From positions 284,583 through 348,582 of the IMG/VR virus record IMGVR_UViG_3300027770_000025: a DNA stretch of 64,000 nucleotides; one strand, given 5' to 3'. Shown in pieces: positions 33,089 to 41,676 of this stretch. A model generated the notes under the pieces. It was not told where the DNA came from. It searched no databases and was given only the letters and a program-made list of their open reading frames with translations. Within the stretch, counting starts at the first letter, position 1. Every line of letters starts with the position of its first letter. The translations under genes were made by a program, and so were the position numbers. The DNA comes from a virus.

Positions 33089-34699
33089 TTATAATGTTAC
33101 TTGGGTTGATTTTTCTTCTCCCTCTTCACCATTCTCTCCGCCTTCTTTATCCTCTGACTTTTTCTTTTCCTTCGCTTTTCTATCCATAACCTCTCTATTT
33201 GCAATGATATCTTGTCTAGACATACCAAGGAATGTTTCGATAAGAAATGCAGTAGAGAAATAAGGCTTTTCCTCATCACCAACTAATCCGGACATAGCAG
33301 TAACAGATTCTTTTCTTTTGTTGATCACGTCCATTTCCTGATTAATCTTAAATGGATTATCAGAAAAGTAGTCAAGTCCCATTTGACTTTTAAACATGAA
33401 ATCTTTTTCTAAATGTGTATATTTCTTAGCCATCTGAATCCAGAGTGGTTTGACTAATATCTCTTGGAATACAGATCTTAATCTTTCGATAAATTTGGCA
33501 AACCTTATCTCCTCCTTGTCCAATCCTTCTGCACCGTTAGAGTAGGGAGAAGTATTACCCCCGTCGGGTGTATGAAATCTAGAGGGTGGAACTTTCGATT
33601 CCTGGACAAACTTATCAAAGAAATATGATAAAGGTGCGGGATCATTAAGATTTGGTCCTTCTGTATTAACTGGCTCGATAGTAGGTGTACCGTTAACCCC
33701 AGAAGGCATCAGATAGTTCTTATAGAACTGTATCTTAGGTTTACCGTCTACCAGTAATTCTCCGCTATCATCATTTAGCTGAATGTCTTCCTTATAAATA
33801 CTCATAAGTTCTCCTAAAGTCTGCATACCTTTTTGAGGAGATTTAGTACCAATGGGAACTGTCATCTTTAGTCTGAATGAAGAATTCATTACTGACCATA
33901 TAATTCTGGTATATTCTATAATCCTTAGAATATTATAGGGCCTAATTAATCTCTCGATGTAACTTACTCTAGATATAGAGTTTCCCTTAGCGTATGAAAT
34001 GTAAATTATTTGTGGATCGTAAAGTACTCTTCTCCTTTTTGGGTCCTGAGGAAATTGTGTCCAGGTATTAATAAAGGTACCGTCTATTTGTTTTTCAACC
34101 GATGGTACAATAGTAACCGAATCTAATTCTTTGAATCCTACGATATATTTACCGTCATCATCATATATGATCTCAAAGCATAAAAATCCATCAACTAAAA
34201 ACTGTCTGAAGTATTGCCATCCTGTTATATCATCACTGAATCCCCATATATCATAAAGCTTCTTGTAATTCTCATATAACTCATCTTTAAGTTTCTCATT
34301 GATATTAGTTATATCGATAAAATCAGGGTATGCAAAAAAGTTAGCTGGATCATAAGATATAGCCTCATCGCATATAGTATCTAGTACCCATTCTATTTCG
34401 GGATTAAGCGAGAATTTTCTTAAATAATCTCTTTTACCCTTATAATCTTTATCGAAATATGAAATGAATTGTCTTGTAGTAATATCCTGCTTCGCTAATG
34501 TCCAAAGCATGCTTTCATCTTCTACATTAGCCTTATTCTTGTTTAAGAATGCAGCTTCAGTTACACCAACTGCTTGTGAATTTCTGATGACCATGTCATC
34601 ATATTTCATACCAAAAGTGCTTAGCTTTCTCACCGATTCCCTAATCCTCTGTATAACAGGAGATTGGGATGGATCATTATTATCTACAAAACCGGCCAT
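33089..34699 (-). CDS. 20: Portal protein, gp20-like, first copy
   Basis: This 536-residue gp20-type portal has FGMKYDDMVIRNSQAVG near residue 30 and GWQYFRQFLVDGFLCFEI near residue 160. RVSYIERLIRPYNILRI marks the clip/stem region, and FQEILVKPLWIQM lies near residue 425. Its C-terminus is Lys/Glu-rich with GGENGEEGEEK before VTL. It is the first of two tandem copies. Which one forms the ring, or whether both do, cannot be read from sequence. The genes just upstream are 34733-35338 and the gp4-like gene. Confidence 0.88.
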   Translation of the reverse strand: MAGFVDNNDPSQSPVIQRIRESVRKLSTFGMKYDDMVIRNSQAVGVTEAAFLNKNKANVEDESMLWTLAKQDITTRQFISYFDKDYKGKRDYLRKFSLNPEIEWVLDTICDEAISYDPANFFAYPDFIDITNINEKLKDELYENYKKLYDIWGFSDDITGWQYFRQFLVDGFLCFEIIYDDDGKYIVGFKELDSVTIVPSVEKQIDGTFINTWTQFPQDPKRRRVLYDPQIIYISYAKGNSISRVSYIERLIRPYNILRIIEYTRIIWSVMNSSFRLKMTVPIGTKSPQKGMQTLGELMSIYKEDIQLNDDSGELLVDGKPKIQFYKNYLMPSGVNGTPTIEPVNTEGPNLNDPAPLSYFFDKFVQESKVPPSRFHTPDGGNTSPYSNGAEGLDKEEIRFAKFIERLRSVFQEILVKPLWIQMAKKYTHLEKDFMFKSQMGLDYFSDNPFKINQEMDVINKRKESVTAMSGLVGDEEKPYFSTAFLIETFLGMSRQDIIANREVMDRKAKEKKKSEDKEGGENGEEGEEKSTQVTL

Positions 34700-34732
34700 T
34701 TAGTATATTTTTAGTTATTCTAGTTACGAAAC

Positions 34733-35338
34733 TCAAATTAATTTCGATTGGTATTCCTTATATATCCCTGCTATATCTAAGCCCTCTACTTGAGATTTTC
34801 TAAGATATGGTATTTTATACCAGTCATCTAGATCTAAAATGCTGATCTCCCTTATGAATGTTGTCTTAAATCCGAAGACTGAATACTCATATCCCGTACC
34901 CAAAAGAATTTTTTTAAGATTTATATTTGTTAAAGGCAGTGGGGTTATTGCTCCACCTTTTGTGTAATGATTTTGGTTTTTCTCTATGATGCTAGTAAAG
35001 TTATCATAGATCTTACCCAATATTTTCACTCTATATTCGGGAGGGGTTACTATTAAATCTATACCAGAGAGTATAATCCCATTTTCTTTTGTCTGGTAAG
35101 AATCAGTACATAGCACTATGGGATTTCTGTCTATAAACTTTCTTTTCTCTGTTACCTCGCTGTCTGTAGGATAGGGAAAGGAGTATATCTCGCCAGGGAT
35201 AAACGGGGGTGAGAATTTCTTCTCCGATTTCCCGCCTTGGAAATACTTTTCTGTAAATATATCATCGGTATTCCTTACAAGATCTGCAATACTGGGAAAT
35301 TCTTTTTTATATTCTAATACTAATTCTGAATAGGTCAT
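34733..35338 (-). CDS. Conserved phage protein of the head-completion region, 201 aa
   Basis: No T4 name can be given. Residues about 45-115 carry the pattern PGEIYSFPYPTDSEV, then KFIDRNPIVLCTD, then a GIDLIVTPPEYRVKIL stretch. Proteins with this G-x-Y-x-F, DRxPhV, GhxhxhhPP order are common in T4-like and other phages near neck and head genes. The start overlaps the gp4-like stop by 4 bases, so translation is coupled. A role in the virion or in head completion is likely. Confidence 0.5.
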   Translation of the reverse strand: MTYSELVLEYKKEFPSIADLVRNTDDIFTEKYFQGGKSEKKFSPPFIPGEIYSFPYPTDSEVTEKRKFIDRNPIVLCTDSYQTKENGIILSGIDLIVTPPEYRVKILGKIYDNFTSIIEKNQNHYTKGGAITPLPLTNINLKKILLGTGYEYSVFGFKTTFIREISILDLDDWYKIPYLRKSQVEGLDIAGIYKEYQSKLI

Positions 35339-35820
35339 CTACTTTTAAATAGAAATTTTTCATCGACCACACCGAATCTAAACCCTCTTTTTTCTGCCCA
35401 TTCCTTTGCTGCTTTGAATTTTGCCTGATTTGTTATCCATACCTGCATACTGTGATTATATGACTTTAACTTAGCAAGAGTCATAGCTCCTTCGTAGATG
35501 GGCTTTTGTGTTTGTCTTTCTGGTTTTATTTCGATAATCCACTCTTGCTCTTCTTCAGATTCTTTGAGTACCTTTATATAGAAATCCACATTATAATCAT
35601 GTTCTTTCTTATCCAGTGGATTGAAATACTTAATTGCTATAGGTTCGGAACTCCATTTTAATATAGAATCATTTGTATCGCAATAAACACAAAAACGATA
35701 TTCCCAGGAAGACCTGTATATTATATTATGGATGTCACCAATATACTTTTCTGGCTTAGATGGTTCAAATTTTCCAGATTTATAATCACCATTAGGCTTT
35801 ACCTTCTTTATATCGGTCAT
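35335..35820 (-). CDS. 4: Head completion nuclease, T4 gp4-like
   Basis: The 161-residue protein follows gp4 (150 residues) closely: YKSGKFEPSKPEKYIGD, IIYRSSWEYRFCVYCD, IAIKYFNPLDKKEHDYNVDF, WIIEIKPERQTQKP and WAEKRGFRFGVVDEKF. The D...EhK motif (VDF, then EIK) is of the PD-(D/E)XK nuclease type. In T4, gp4 is needed to finish the head after DNA packaging. It is part of the cluster with the sigma and portal genes. Confidence 0.9.
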   Translation of the reverse strand: MTDIKKVKPNGDYKSGKFEPSKPEKYIGDIHNIIYRSSWEYRFCVYCDTNDSILKWSSEPIAIKYFNPLDKKEHDYNVDFYIKVLKESEEEQEWIIEIKPERQTQKPIYEGAMTLAKLKSYNHSMQVWITNQAKFKAAKEWAEKRGFRFGVVDEKFLFKSR

Positions 35821-35831
35821 TCGAATTAAGA

Positions 35832-36191
35832 TTAAACGTTATAAGTGTTATCATCACCAGTTATATAACTGAATGGTATCATCTTAGGACTTTTCGGAGG
35901 ATGCAGTTTCTTCCATCCTTTTGCAAATCCATTCTTAGCTATTTGAGTAAAATAAGCAAATGGATTGTTAGATTTTTCCGGATTGAATCTGTCCCAATAT
36001 TTACAAAGATCCTCCATAGCAAATGCCATGCAATCCTCTTTGTCTTCCGGATCCTTATAAGCCATTTTTTTAGATATACCTTGTATCATAAGGTTAAACA
36101 TTCTTATGGTCTCGGGGGTAAGTTTACCCAATTTTTTTGATTCTATAACAGCGACAATAAGTTCACTATTTCTAACATATTCTTTTGCCAT
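35832..36191 (-). CDS. 55: Late sigma factor, T4 gp55-like, short
   Basis: The protein has 119 residues against 185 in T4. It begins YVRNSELIVAVIESK, like gp55 YVNNKELLQAIIDWK. Its core AMEDLCKYWDRFNPEKSNNP then FAYFTQIAKNGFAK corresponds to sigma region 2 (the NPHAYITQACFNAF part of gp55), which binds the polymerase clamp and the -10 late box. The C-terminal portion that in gp55 carries the sliding-clamp contact is missing; the protein ends ITGDDNTYNV. The likely target is the GATATATA box. It is a candidate regulator of the late genes in this window. Confidence 0.85.
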   Translation of the reverse strand: MAKEYVRNSELIVAVIESKKLGKLTPETIRMFNLMIQGISKKMAYKDPEDKEDCMAFAMEDLCKYWDRFNPEKSNNPFAYFTQIAKNGFAKGWKKLHPPKSPKMIPFSYITGDDNTYNV

Positions 36192-36262
36192 TAATTTTTT
36201 ATATTTTTTAAGGTTGGTATTACTCTTTCTAGTAGAAAAAAGGTAAATTATTTCAAAAAAAA

Positions 36263-36286
36263 GAACGTAGCCTATTGTCTACGTTC
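36263..36286 (-). terminator. Intrinsic terminator after the frameshift extension
   Basis: An 8-bp stem (GAACGTAG / CTACGTTC) encloses an 8-base loop and is followed on the minus strand by T-rich sequence. It stands 18 bases after the stop at 36304, and thus marks the end of the extended reading frame rather than of the zero-frame ORF at 36459. Confidence 0.75.
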
Positions 36287-36303
36287 CCTGATTGTTTTTA
36301 ATA

Positions 36304-36462
36304 CTATTTGGAGTCTTCTTTTGTATCTTCTTCCTCTTCTTGTTCTTCTTGTTCTTTCCCTGTTGGGGCTTTACTTAATTTTCCTGCGGAAGAATCTACG
36401 AATTTTTTTCCCGGTGCGTTCTGATTTTCTGCCTTAGGAGCAAAATAGAAGTTGCGGCTTAG
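36304..36462 (-). CDS. -1 frame extension of the 766-aa gene
   Basis: This frame has no ATG, GTG or TTG and can be reached only from the upstream gene. At the end of that gene the minus strand reads A AAA AAC TAA, a standard -1 slippery heptamer directly before the stop. A -1 slip continues 52 codons as LSRNFYFAPKAENQNAPGKK and on to an acidic tail (EEQEEEEDTKEDSK), then TAG. The terminator follows 18 bases later. The product would be 818 residues. The alternative is a length error or natural change in the run of nine A. Confidence 0.6.
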   Translation of the reverse strand, partial: LSRNFYFAPKAENQNAPGKKFVDSSAGKLSKAPTGKEQEEQEEEEDTKEDSK

Positions 36463-38759
36463 TTTTTTTTTAAATCGTCTGCTTCGTCTAGGTTGTATCC
36501 AATTTCGTCATTTACTTCGAAATCGATATCACCTTCTGTTCCAGGAGCTTCAGCTAGATTCATAAATTTATCCAGAGAAGTTAAGTGTTTTTTTTCTTTC
36601 GTAGATTTTCCAGATTCGTTTACTGTTAGGTTGTAACCGTGCATATGATCTAATTTCATTCCGATCTCGTCGTCTTCGCCTTTAGGTGCTTTAGTAAATC
36701 CGTGTCCGTCTGCAAATGTTTTCAATAAAGCTTTTTGTTCTTCCTCGCTTAATGCAGATTTATTTAGATTTCTTGAAATCTCATCTGATTCTTTAACTTC
36801 ACCGCCTTCTTCTTCACCTTTAGAATCGTCATTTTTTTCTGCTGCTTGACTTAAAGCCTCTTCTAAATCAGAAATCTCGTTAACTAAAAAGTCTGAAGTT
36901 TTACCAGTATCTAAAAGAATAGTGAATCTACCCGAAGATCCATCTACGGATATGATCTTCCCCGTTTCTCCTGATTCTTTAACCTTGATGTAATCCCCAA
37001 TGTTGAATTTCTCATCTTCAGATAGGGTTTCGATCTCAGGAGTGATTTCAGCTTTATCTAATTCAATATTGATTTGATTCCATTTTTCTCTTAGTACTGA
37101 AAGTTCGCTATTAAGTAAAGAATGTGCGGTCTTCATTTCTTTTGAAGCAGCATATAATGGATTGTTTTCCATTAAGCTCTCAATTTTATTGATTTGATCT
37201 TCCACACTAGAAATATTTTCTAATACTTTAGTTCTGTCATTAATCATAATAGACTTAAGTTTTTGCTCTCCGTCTAAGAATTCTGTTAATCCTTCAGCGA
37301 TATCATATCTTAAGTAATCCTTAACCATTTTAACTGCCTGAGATCCATTTACTTTGTAAATTGAATTCTCTCTCATTCCCTCGTTAATTCTCTGAAGATA
37401 AATCTCGTTATTCCATTTAATAAGGTTGATTGCTACTCCTTCGTAAATATTGGAAGTTATATTTTTAGCAAAATCTAATTCAACGATATTAGAGAAGTTT
37501 ACATAAAGATTAAGGATATCATTAACTACCTGAGATTCATTAACAGCAAAGTGAGATGCTGATTCTAATCCTAATACTTTACCTAATTCTCCAACGCTTC
37601 TAAAGTTTAATTTTGATTTACCTAGGTAAACAGATACACTTTCATTTTCTTCTACTAAGCTAACATATTTCTTACCTAATTGAATTAGGATACCATTTTC
37701 GTTAATTCTAACATAAGATCTAACCGATGCGTTTACCAATCCGATATAATCAGATGGAACTGAACCAATTTCTTTTGTACTTAATTTTCTAAAAGATTCA
37801 CCTTGAGCTTCAAATAAGCTGTTACCTATTGCAAAGATAGTCTTATCCCCTTCAATTAAGATCGGTGAGTAAATTCTGCCTACTTTTGATTCACCTTGAG
37901 CATTAACAGGGATTTCTAATTTTCTAGTATCAGCTGCTTCATTAACATTTAAGTAATTGATTAAATTTCTAACAACCGGATTGAAAGACCATTTAGTAAT
38001 TTCTTTAGATAATAAACCAGAAGATTTACCTTCTGAAATTAACCAGTTGTTTAATGACTCGCTAAGCTCAGAATAAAAGCTATTATTTCCACTTTGCTTA
38101 ATAGATTCTAAAACTTTAGAAACCTCTATCTCTCTAGCGAATTTAGTAGATTTCTCTTTTAATCCCTCAATCAAAGGTAAAACTGTAACGTCCCATTTGA
38201 ATGATTCTAATTCAGCAATAAAGTTATCAATTACTGCAAATTCAGGTACGTTTTTATTTACGATGATATTTGCATATTGTTCACAAACAATTTTAACTTT
38301 AGGGTATTCGTATATAGAAAGACCTCTTAGATCGTTAATTGATTCTAAAACTCCTAGATTTTTTAATCCCTGAGCATCAACAAAAGATTTAGCGCTATCA
38401 TCATTCGAAGCTAAATTATTTAAGCTTTCTAATAATGAATTGCTAGTATCCTCTTTCTTTTCGTTATCTAAATATGAACCAGCATTATTTAAAGATGGAT
38501 TAGCTTTTAGTCCTCCCCATGATTCCATTAAAGATGATGCTGCTTTTTTAGAAGCCCCCATCTGTTCGCTCTTTATTGATTCCCAGTGATTTTTTAATTC
38601 TGGTGTTGCTTCTATATCTGAAGCTTGCTCGTTAAGAGCAGCAAGAACTTGGCTTTCGCTCATTTCAGATGATCCGTTAAGATAGCTTTCGCATATCTGT
38701 CTAACCTCTGGCGATTTTGTTAGTTCTTTTAGTTTTTTAACTTGGTTTATAAAATCCAT
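36459..38759 (-). CDS. Large acidic virion-type protein, 766 aa, with -1 frameshift site at its end
   Basis: I do not recognise the family. The first 250 residues are Ser/Asn/Glu-rich helices. The central part is mixed and includes GRIYSPILIEGDKTIFAIGN. Residues about 590-640 (FNIGDYIKVKESGETGKIIS) look like a KOW/SH3 barrel. The last 120 residues are acidic and disordered with repeated NLNE/NES segments. A GATATATA box lies 25 bases before the ATG, so it is a late gene. Several NxNE/VNE sites could be cut by the prohead protease, so a prohead core or internal protein is possible. The end of the frame carries the slippery heptamer described at 36304-36462. Confidence 0.5.
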   Translation of the reverse strand: MDFINQVKKLKELTKSPEVRQICESYLNGSSEMSESQVLAALNEQASDIEATPELKNHWESIKSEQMGASKKAASSLMESWGGLKANPSLNNAGSYLDNEKKEDTSNSLLESLNNLASNDDSAKSFVDAQGLKNLGVLESINDLRGLSIYEYPKVKIVCEQYANIIVNKNVPEFAVIDNFIAELESFKWDVTVLPLIEGLKEKSTKFAREIEVSKVLESIKQSGNNSFYSELSESLNNWLISEGKSSGLLSKEITKWSFNPVVRNLINYLNVNEAADTRKLEIPVNAQGESKVGRIYSPILIEGDKTIFAIGNSLFEAQGESFRKLSTKEIGSVPSDYIGLVNASVRSYVRINENGILIQLGKKYVSLVEENESVSVYLGKSKLNFRSVGELGKVLGLESASHFAVNESQVVNDILNLYVNFSNIVELDFAKNITSNIYEGVAINLIKWNNEIYLQRINEGMRENSIYKVNGSQAVKMVKDYLRYDIAEGLTEFLDGEQKLKSIMINDRTKVLENISSVEDQINKIESLMENNPLYAASKEMKTAHSLLNSELSVLREKWNQINIELDKAEITPEIETLSEDEKFNIGDYIKVKESGETGKIISVDGSSGRFTILLDTGKTSDFLVNEISDLEEALSQAAEKNDDSKGEEEGGEVKESDEISRNLNKSALSEEEQKALLKTFADGHGFTKAPKGEDDEIGMKLDHMHGYNLTVNESGKSTKEKKHLTSLDKFMNLAEAPGTEGDIDFEVNDEIGYNLDEADDLKKN

Positions 38760-38783
38760 GGTCTTTTGTTTTTTTAATCTTTT

Positions 38784-38791
38784 TATATATC
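38784..38791 (-). promoter_or_regulatory. Late-type promoter box GATATATA
   Basis: The minus strand reads ACGTGGATATATAAAAAG, 25 bases before the ATG at 38759, with the same GTGG prefix as the boxes at 8926 and 57175. Confidence 0.65.
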
Positions 38792-38843
38792 CACGTTATG
38801 GATAGAAACTTTTTACTATATATTTAAACTGTGTCGAATTTTA

Positions 38844-39329
38844 TCACTTACACACTAAGATTTCTAATTTAATATCTATGTCAGAATGTGTATTACAGAA
38901 AACTATGCCTCCTAGGTCTGAATATACCCCAGGTTTAGATAGAAGCCATCCCTCGTAAATTGAATCAGTAGCTGATATTCTTTTTCCCGAAAGCACCATT
39001 AATTCACCCATATAATATGTATTTCCCAGATAAGTCCATTCGAGATATTTTCTTGACTCCACTGTAGTTGACGGAAATATAGCTTTTACTCCTAAGAACG
39101 AAACATATCCAAGATCGTCTCCTATATCTGTTTGCTGAAGAAGAAAACATTTTCCTGCTTTTAATGTAACCCTACTTTTACTAAAAGATACGGTTTCTTC
39201 TAGGAGATCCCTCATATCTAGGTAAATTGGTAGCTTCATGCTATTACCCTCATCTAATACAAGGCTGCCTCTATAGAATCTGAATCCCGTTCCTTCGTCA
39301 TATGGGCATATTATTGGTTTAGTTGCCAT
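38844..39329 (-). CDS. Virion-type protein, paralogue of 39334-40008
   Basis: This 161-residue protein ends with TYYMGELMVLSGKRISATDS, then IYEGWLLSKPG and a beta-rich close (GGIVFCNTHSDIDIKLEI). The same order occurs in the next gene (IMGKFMVLTG, W.GW.L.P, GGLSFSNP, VKLTI). The pattern is of a small beta-sandwich such as a decoration or fibre-like protein. It is co-transcribed with its paralogue; the gap is 4 bases. No name can be given. Confidence 0.5.
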   Translation of the reverse strand: MATKPIICPYDEGTGFRFYRGSLVLDEGNSMKLPIYLDMRDLLEETVSFSKSRVTLKAGKCFLLQQTDIGDDLGYVSFLGVKAIFPSTTVESRKYLEWTYLGNTYYMGELMVLSGKRISATDSIYEGWLLSKPGVYSDLGGIVFCNTHSDIDIKLEILVCK

Positions 39330-39333
39330 TTTA

Positions 39334-40008
39334 TTAGTTAGCTGTTATTATAGTCAATTTAACCGTCTTCGACGTTGGGTTACTAAAGGATAGCCCACCA
39401 TTTCCGATATTGGCTGGACCTGTGTGTCCGTATGTAGAGAACGGATCTAAATCCCATCCTTTCCAATGAAGATCTTTTTTTATGGCTCCGGTTAGAACCA
39501 TAAATTTACCCATTATATTTCTGGAGTTTCCTTTATAGTCCCAAAATAGGATTCTCTCATCGGCTTTAGATTCTGGTAGATAATATGCTCTTGCTACTAT
39601 CATTGATGCTTCTCCTAAAGTTCCTTCAAAAGAACCTGGGTCTATGTTAACAGAGTTTAAAGGTCCTATTGTAAAAGTTTGTTTTTGAAAATCAGAAAAA
39701 TCTTGAAGTGGATGGAAAAAGGATGCAATGTCAAGATAATCTAAAGTATCAGCTTTTTGTGTAACCACCAATGATTCTTTTACAAATCTAAGCTCTGGTT
39801 TTTCGTTAAATTCTCTAAATGTAGCTTCTATTCTAAGTAAAGAATCCCTATTAATCGCTAGATTAGTATAGAGAGTATCGAATCCCCCTGTTGTTCCTGA
39901 CATGGGGTTCAGCGGATATCCTGCAGATCCACCTGCTATTTGATTCCCGCCGTCGCTAAAAGCAGATCCCCCGTCAAAGTTATATGATGCTATGTCTTGA
40001 TCTGCCAC
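39334..40008 (-). CDS. Virion-type protein, 224 aa, paralogue of 38844-39329
   Basis: The N-terminus is Gly/Ser-rich (GGSAFSDGGNQIAGGSAGYP). The rest is beta-rich with the C-terminal block NIMGKFMVLTGAIKKDLHWK, a DPFSTYGHTGPANIG linker and SFSNPTSKTVKLTI at the end. It is longer than its neighbour by an N-terminal extension of about 50 residues. A head decoration or tail-surface role is a guess from layout and neighbours. Confidence 0.5.
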   Translation of the reverse strand: MADQDIASYNFDGGSAFSDGGNQIAGGSAGYPLNPMSGTTGGFDTLYTNLAINRDSLLRIEATFREFNEKPELRFVKESLVVTQKADTLDYLDIASFFHPLQDFSDFQKQTFTIGPLNSVNIDPGSFEGTLGEASMIVARAYYLPESKADERILFWDYKGNSRNIMGKFMVLTGAIKKDLHWKGWDLDPFSTYGHTGPANIGNGGLSFSNPTSKTVKLTIITAN

Positions 40009-40015
40009 CTTTAAA

Positions 40016-40696
40016 TTAATTTATTTTTGTCGGATCCATTTCAACCGCTGTGTTATATCTTCCTGCATTTAATGATTCTACAATTTCGCCAACTGGTTCC
40101 TCTGACTCGTTTGAATCACCCCCATCGACAACTTCACCTATTTTTTCTTCCAGTTCCTCGATTTTTTCCTCTAGCTCTTCGACTTTATTATCTAGTGCCT
40201 CCTCTATTTTTTCTTCGAGTATAGCTTCTATTTTATCTTCAGTTTCAGACTGGACTGCTTCATCAGTGGGCTTTATGTAATCAACCAAAGATTTAATAAA
40301 CCCCAGAGCAACAATAGGTAGAATTGCTCCACTAACTATCGAGAGGACCCTTTTTTGATATATGAGATCCTCTTCAGTTAGACCAAATAATTCTATCCAA
40401 CCCTGAAAATTAGCCAGGTGCGTGTATGCGTAATATGTGTTACCCATAGCTTGCATAAGGGTCAATAATATAAAAAGACCCCAAACTATACCCTTATTCA
40501 TCTTTTCGAGTGTAATTATCGAAGCAAGTGAAGCTGCAGCACCAATCTCGAAAGCCACTGCTAAACTTACAGCTAACCAATCTGGATTGGATAGCTTAAA
40601 GAAGTCTATTACGTGTATTGTCGAGATTACTGAAACAAGTAAGTACAGTGTAACAAATGTACCTATTATAAAATAGCCCGTTGTTTTCTTTCCCAT
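40016..40696 (-). CDS. Membrane protein with four helices and a coiled-coil tail
   Basis: Four hydrophobic segments are visible at about residues 6-28 (FIIGTFVTLYLLVSVISTI), 42-63, 70-92 and 118-140. They are followed by an acidic coiled coil with repeated EEKIEEL (about 155-190) and a Gly/Asp/Ser-rich end. It is an inner-membrane protein with a cytoplasmic coiled coil. The gene ahead of it (40696-40995) overlaps by one base and also has a membrane segment plus coiled coil, so the two may interact. Lysis, exclusion or membrane organisation are possible roles; none is shown. Confidence 0.5.
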   Translation of the reverse strand: MGKKTTGYFIIGTFVTLYLLVSVISTIHVIDFFKLSNPDWLAVSLAVAFEIGAAASLASIITLEKMNKGIVWGLFILLTLMQAMGNTYYAYTHLANFQGWIELFGLTEEDLIYQKRVLSIVSGAILPIVALGFIKSLVDYIKPTDEAVQSETEDKIEAILEEKIEEALDNKVEELEEKIEELEEKIGEVVDGGDSNESEEPVGEIVESLNAGRYNTAVEMDPTKIN

Positions 40697-40995
40697 TATT
40701 TAGAATTTTCAAGTTTTTTAATTTCAAGATCTATTTCAGATTGGCGATTAACATCCATGATTTTTCTGTCCGTAGATTGAATCATTCTTTTTTCTGCTTT
40801 TAGACCTTCGATCTCAATAATCTTATTTAGCTCGTTTTTAGTGCAAAGAGAATCCATATAAGAGCTTTGGATTTTAGAATTTTTCTCTAGTCTATCTAGG
40901 TCTCTGTTTACTCCGCATTGTCTCAATAGGATGATAAGGGTTAAAAATAGGGTGATAGCCCAAGAATAACTTTTAATTTTTTCTATCGTTTTCAT
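40696..40995 (-). CDS. Small membrane protein with coiled coil, 99 aa
   Basis: The protein starts MKTIEKIKSYSWAITLFLTL followed by IILLRQCG, a single membrane helix with positive residues on the cytoplasmic side. The remaining 70 residues are a charged coiled coil. This topology is that of an inner-membrane spanin-like or tether protein, although the partner is not seen. It is expressed with the four-helix membrane gene from the GATATATA box 22 bases before its ATG. Confidence 0.5.
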   Translation of the reverse strand: MKTIEKIKSYSWAITLFLTLIILLRQCGVNRDLDRLEKNSKIQSSYMDSLCTKNELNKIIEIEGLKAEKRMIQSTDRKIMDVNRQSEIDLEIKKLENSK

Positions 40996-41016
40996 ATAGC
41001 TGTTTTTATTTCTTTA

Positions 41017-41024
41017 TATATATC
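41017..41024 (-). promoter_or_regulatory. Late-type promoter box GATATATA
   Basis: The minus strand reads ATAGATATATATAAAGAAA, 22 bases before the ATG at 40995, and sits just after the terminator of the gene to the right. Confidence 0.6.
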
Positions 41025-41041
41025 TATAGTAAAATGCAACA

Positions 41042-41072
41042 AAAAACCGATCCTTAAAAAGAACCGGTTTTT
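41042..41072 (-). terminator. Intrinsic terminator of 41097-41627
   Basis: The minus strand has AAAAACCG and CGGTTTTTT around an imperfect inner stem, followed by Ts, 25 bases after the stop at 41097. The stem has mismatches, so it is weaker than the others here. Confidence 0.55.
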
Positions 41073-41096
41073 ATATGATTTTTTTTGTTTATTAAA

Positions 41097-41627
41097 TTAT
41101 CCTAAAGAAACCCCTTGCATAGCAGCACCTAATTGCTGTTCGAGGTCTTTAATCTCAGAAACATCTTTCTTAGCATCATTTAAAGCCTGATCGAATGGTT
41201 TATATAATTCAATAAAGGTTTCAGCGCTTTTAAGTCCTTTACCTCTACCTTTAGAGATAAAATAATGACTTGCTTCTAGGGGTAAAGCAGACATATAAAT
41301 AACCTGATTCTTTACTCCCTCTTTTTTAATTTTCTGAATTTGCTTACTTACTTCTCTAACCCCTAGAGCTTCAGTAGAATTCCATTCAGCCTCATTAGTC
41401 ATGTAATCCTCATATTTAGCTAAAAGCTCTTGACTAAATGTTATTGCATAAACTTTAGTTTTAATTTCTTCCTTTCTAGATTTGATTTGGGATTCTAAAG
41501 ACTCAACGAGATCCTTATCGATAGAAAAACCGCTCTCTTGGTTTATAGTATCGAAGTCAATTGAAGCAGATGCTCCGGGTCCGTTTTGAAGTTCTAATGT
41601 AGTTTCTTCTAATTTTTGCTTTGCCAT
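41097..41627 (-). CDS. Hypothetical protein, 176 aa, helical
   Basis: A charged, helical protein with no known motif. The N-terminus MAKQKLEETTLELQNGPGAS is followed by long E/K helices and a patch YFISKGRGKGLKSAETFIEL. It has its own terminator. It lies between the early nuclease operon and the membrane genes. It could be a virion or an assembly protein. Confidence 0.45.
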   Translation of the reverse strand: MAKQKLEETTLELQNGPGASASIDFDTINQESGFSIDKDLVESLESQIKSRKEEIKTKVYAITFSQELLAKYEDYMTNEAEWNSTEALGVREVSKQIQKIKKEGVKNQVIYMSALPLEASHYFISKGRGKGLKSAETFIELYKPFDQALNDAKKDVSEIKDLEQQLGAAMQGVSLG

Positions 41628-41676
41628 ATTATTTTTTTGTATTTATTTATTTTAGTTGTTTTTGTGTGATTGTTTC

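Noticed and set aside
40050-40280. Serine-rich plus-strand frame
   Set aside because: It is the antisense of the EEKIEEL coiled coil of the membrane protein and has no independent evidence.
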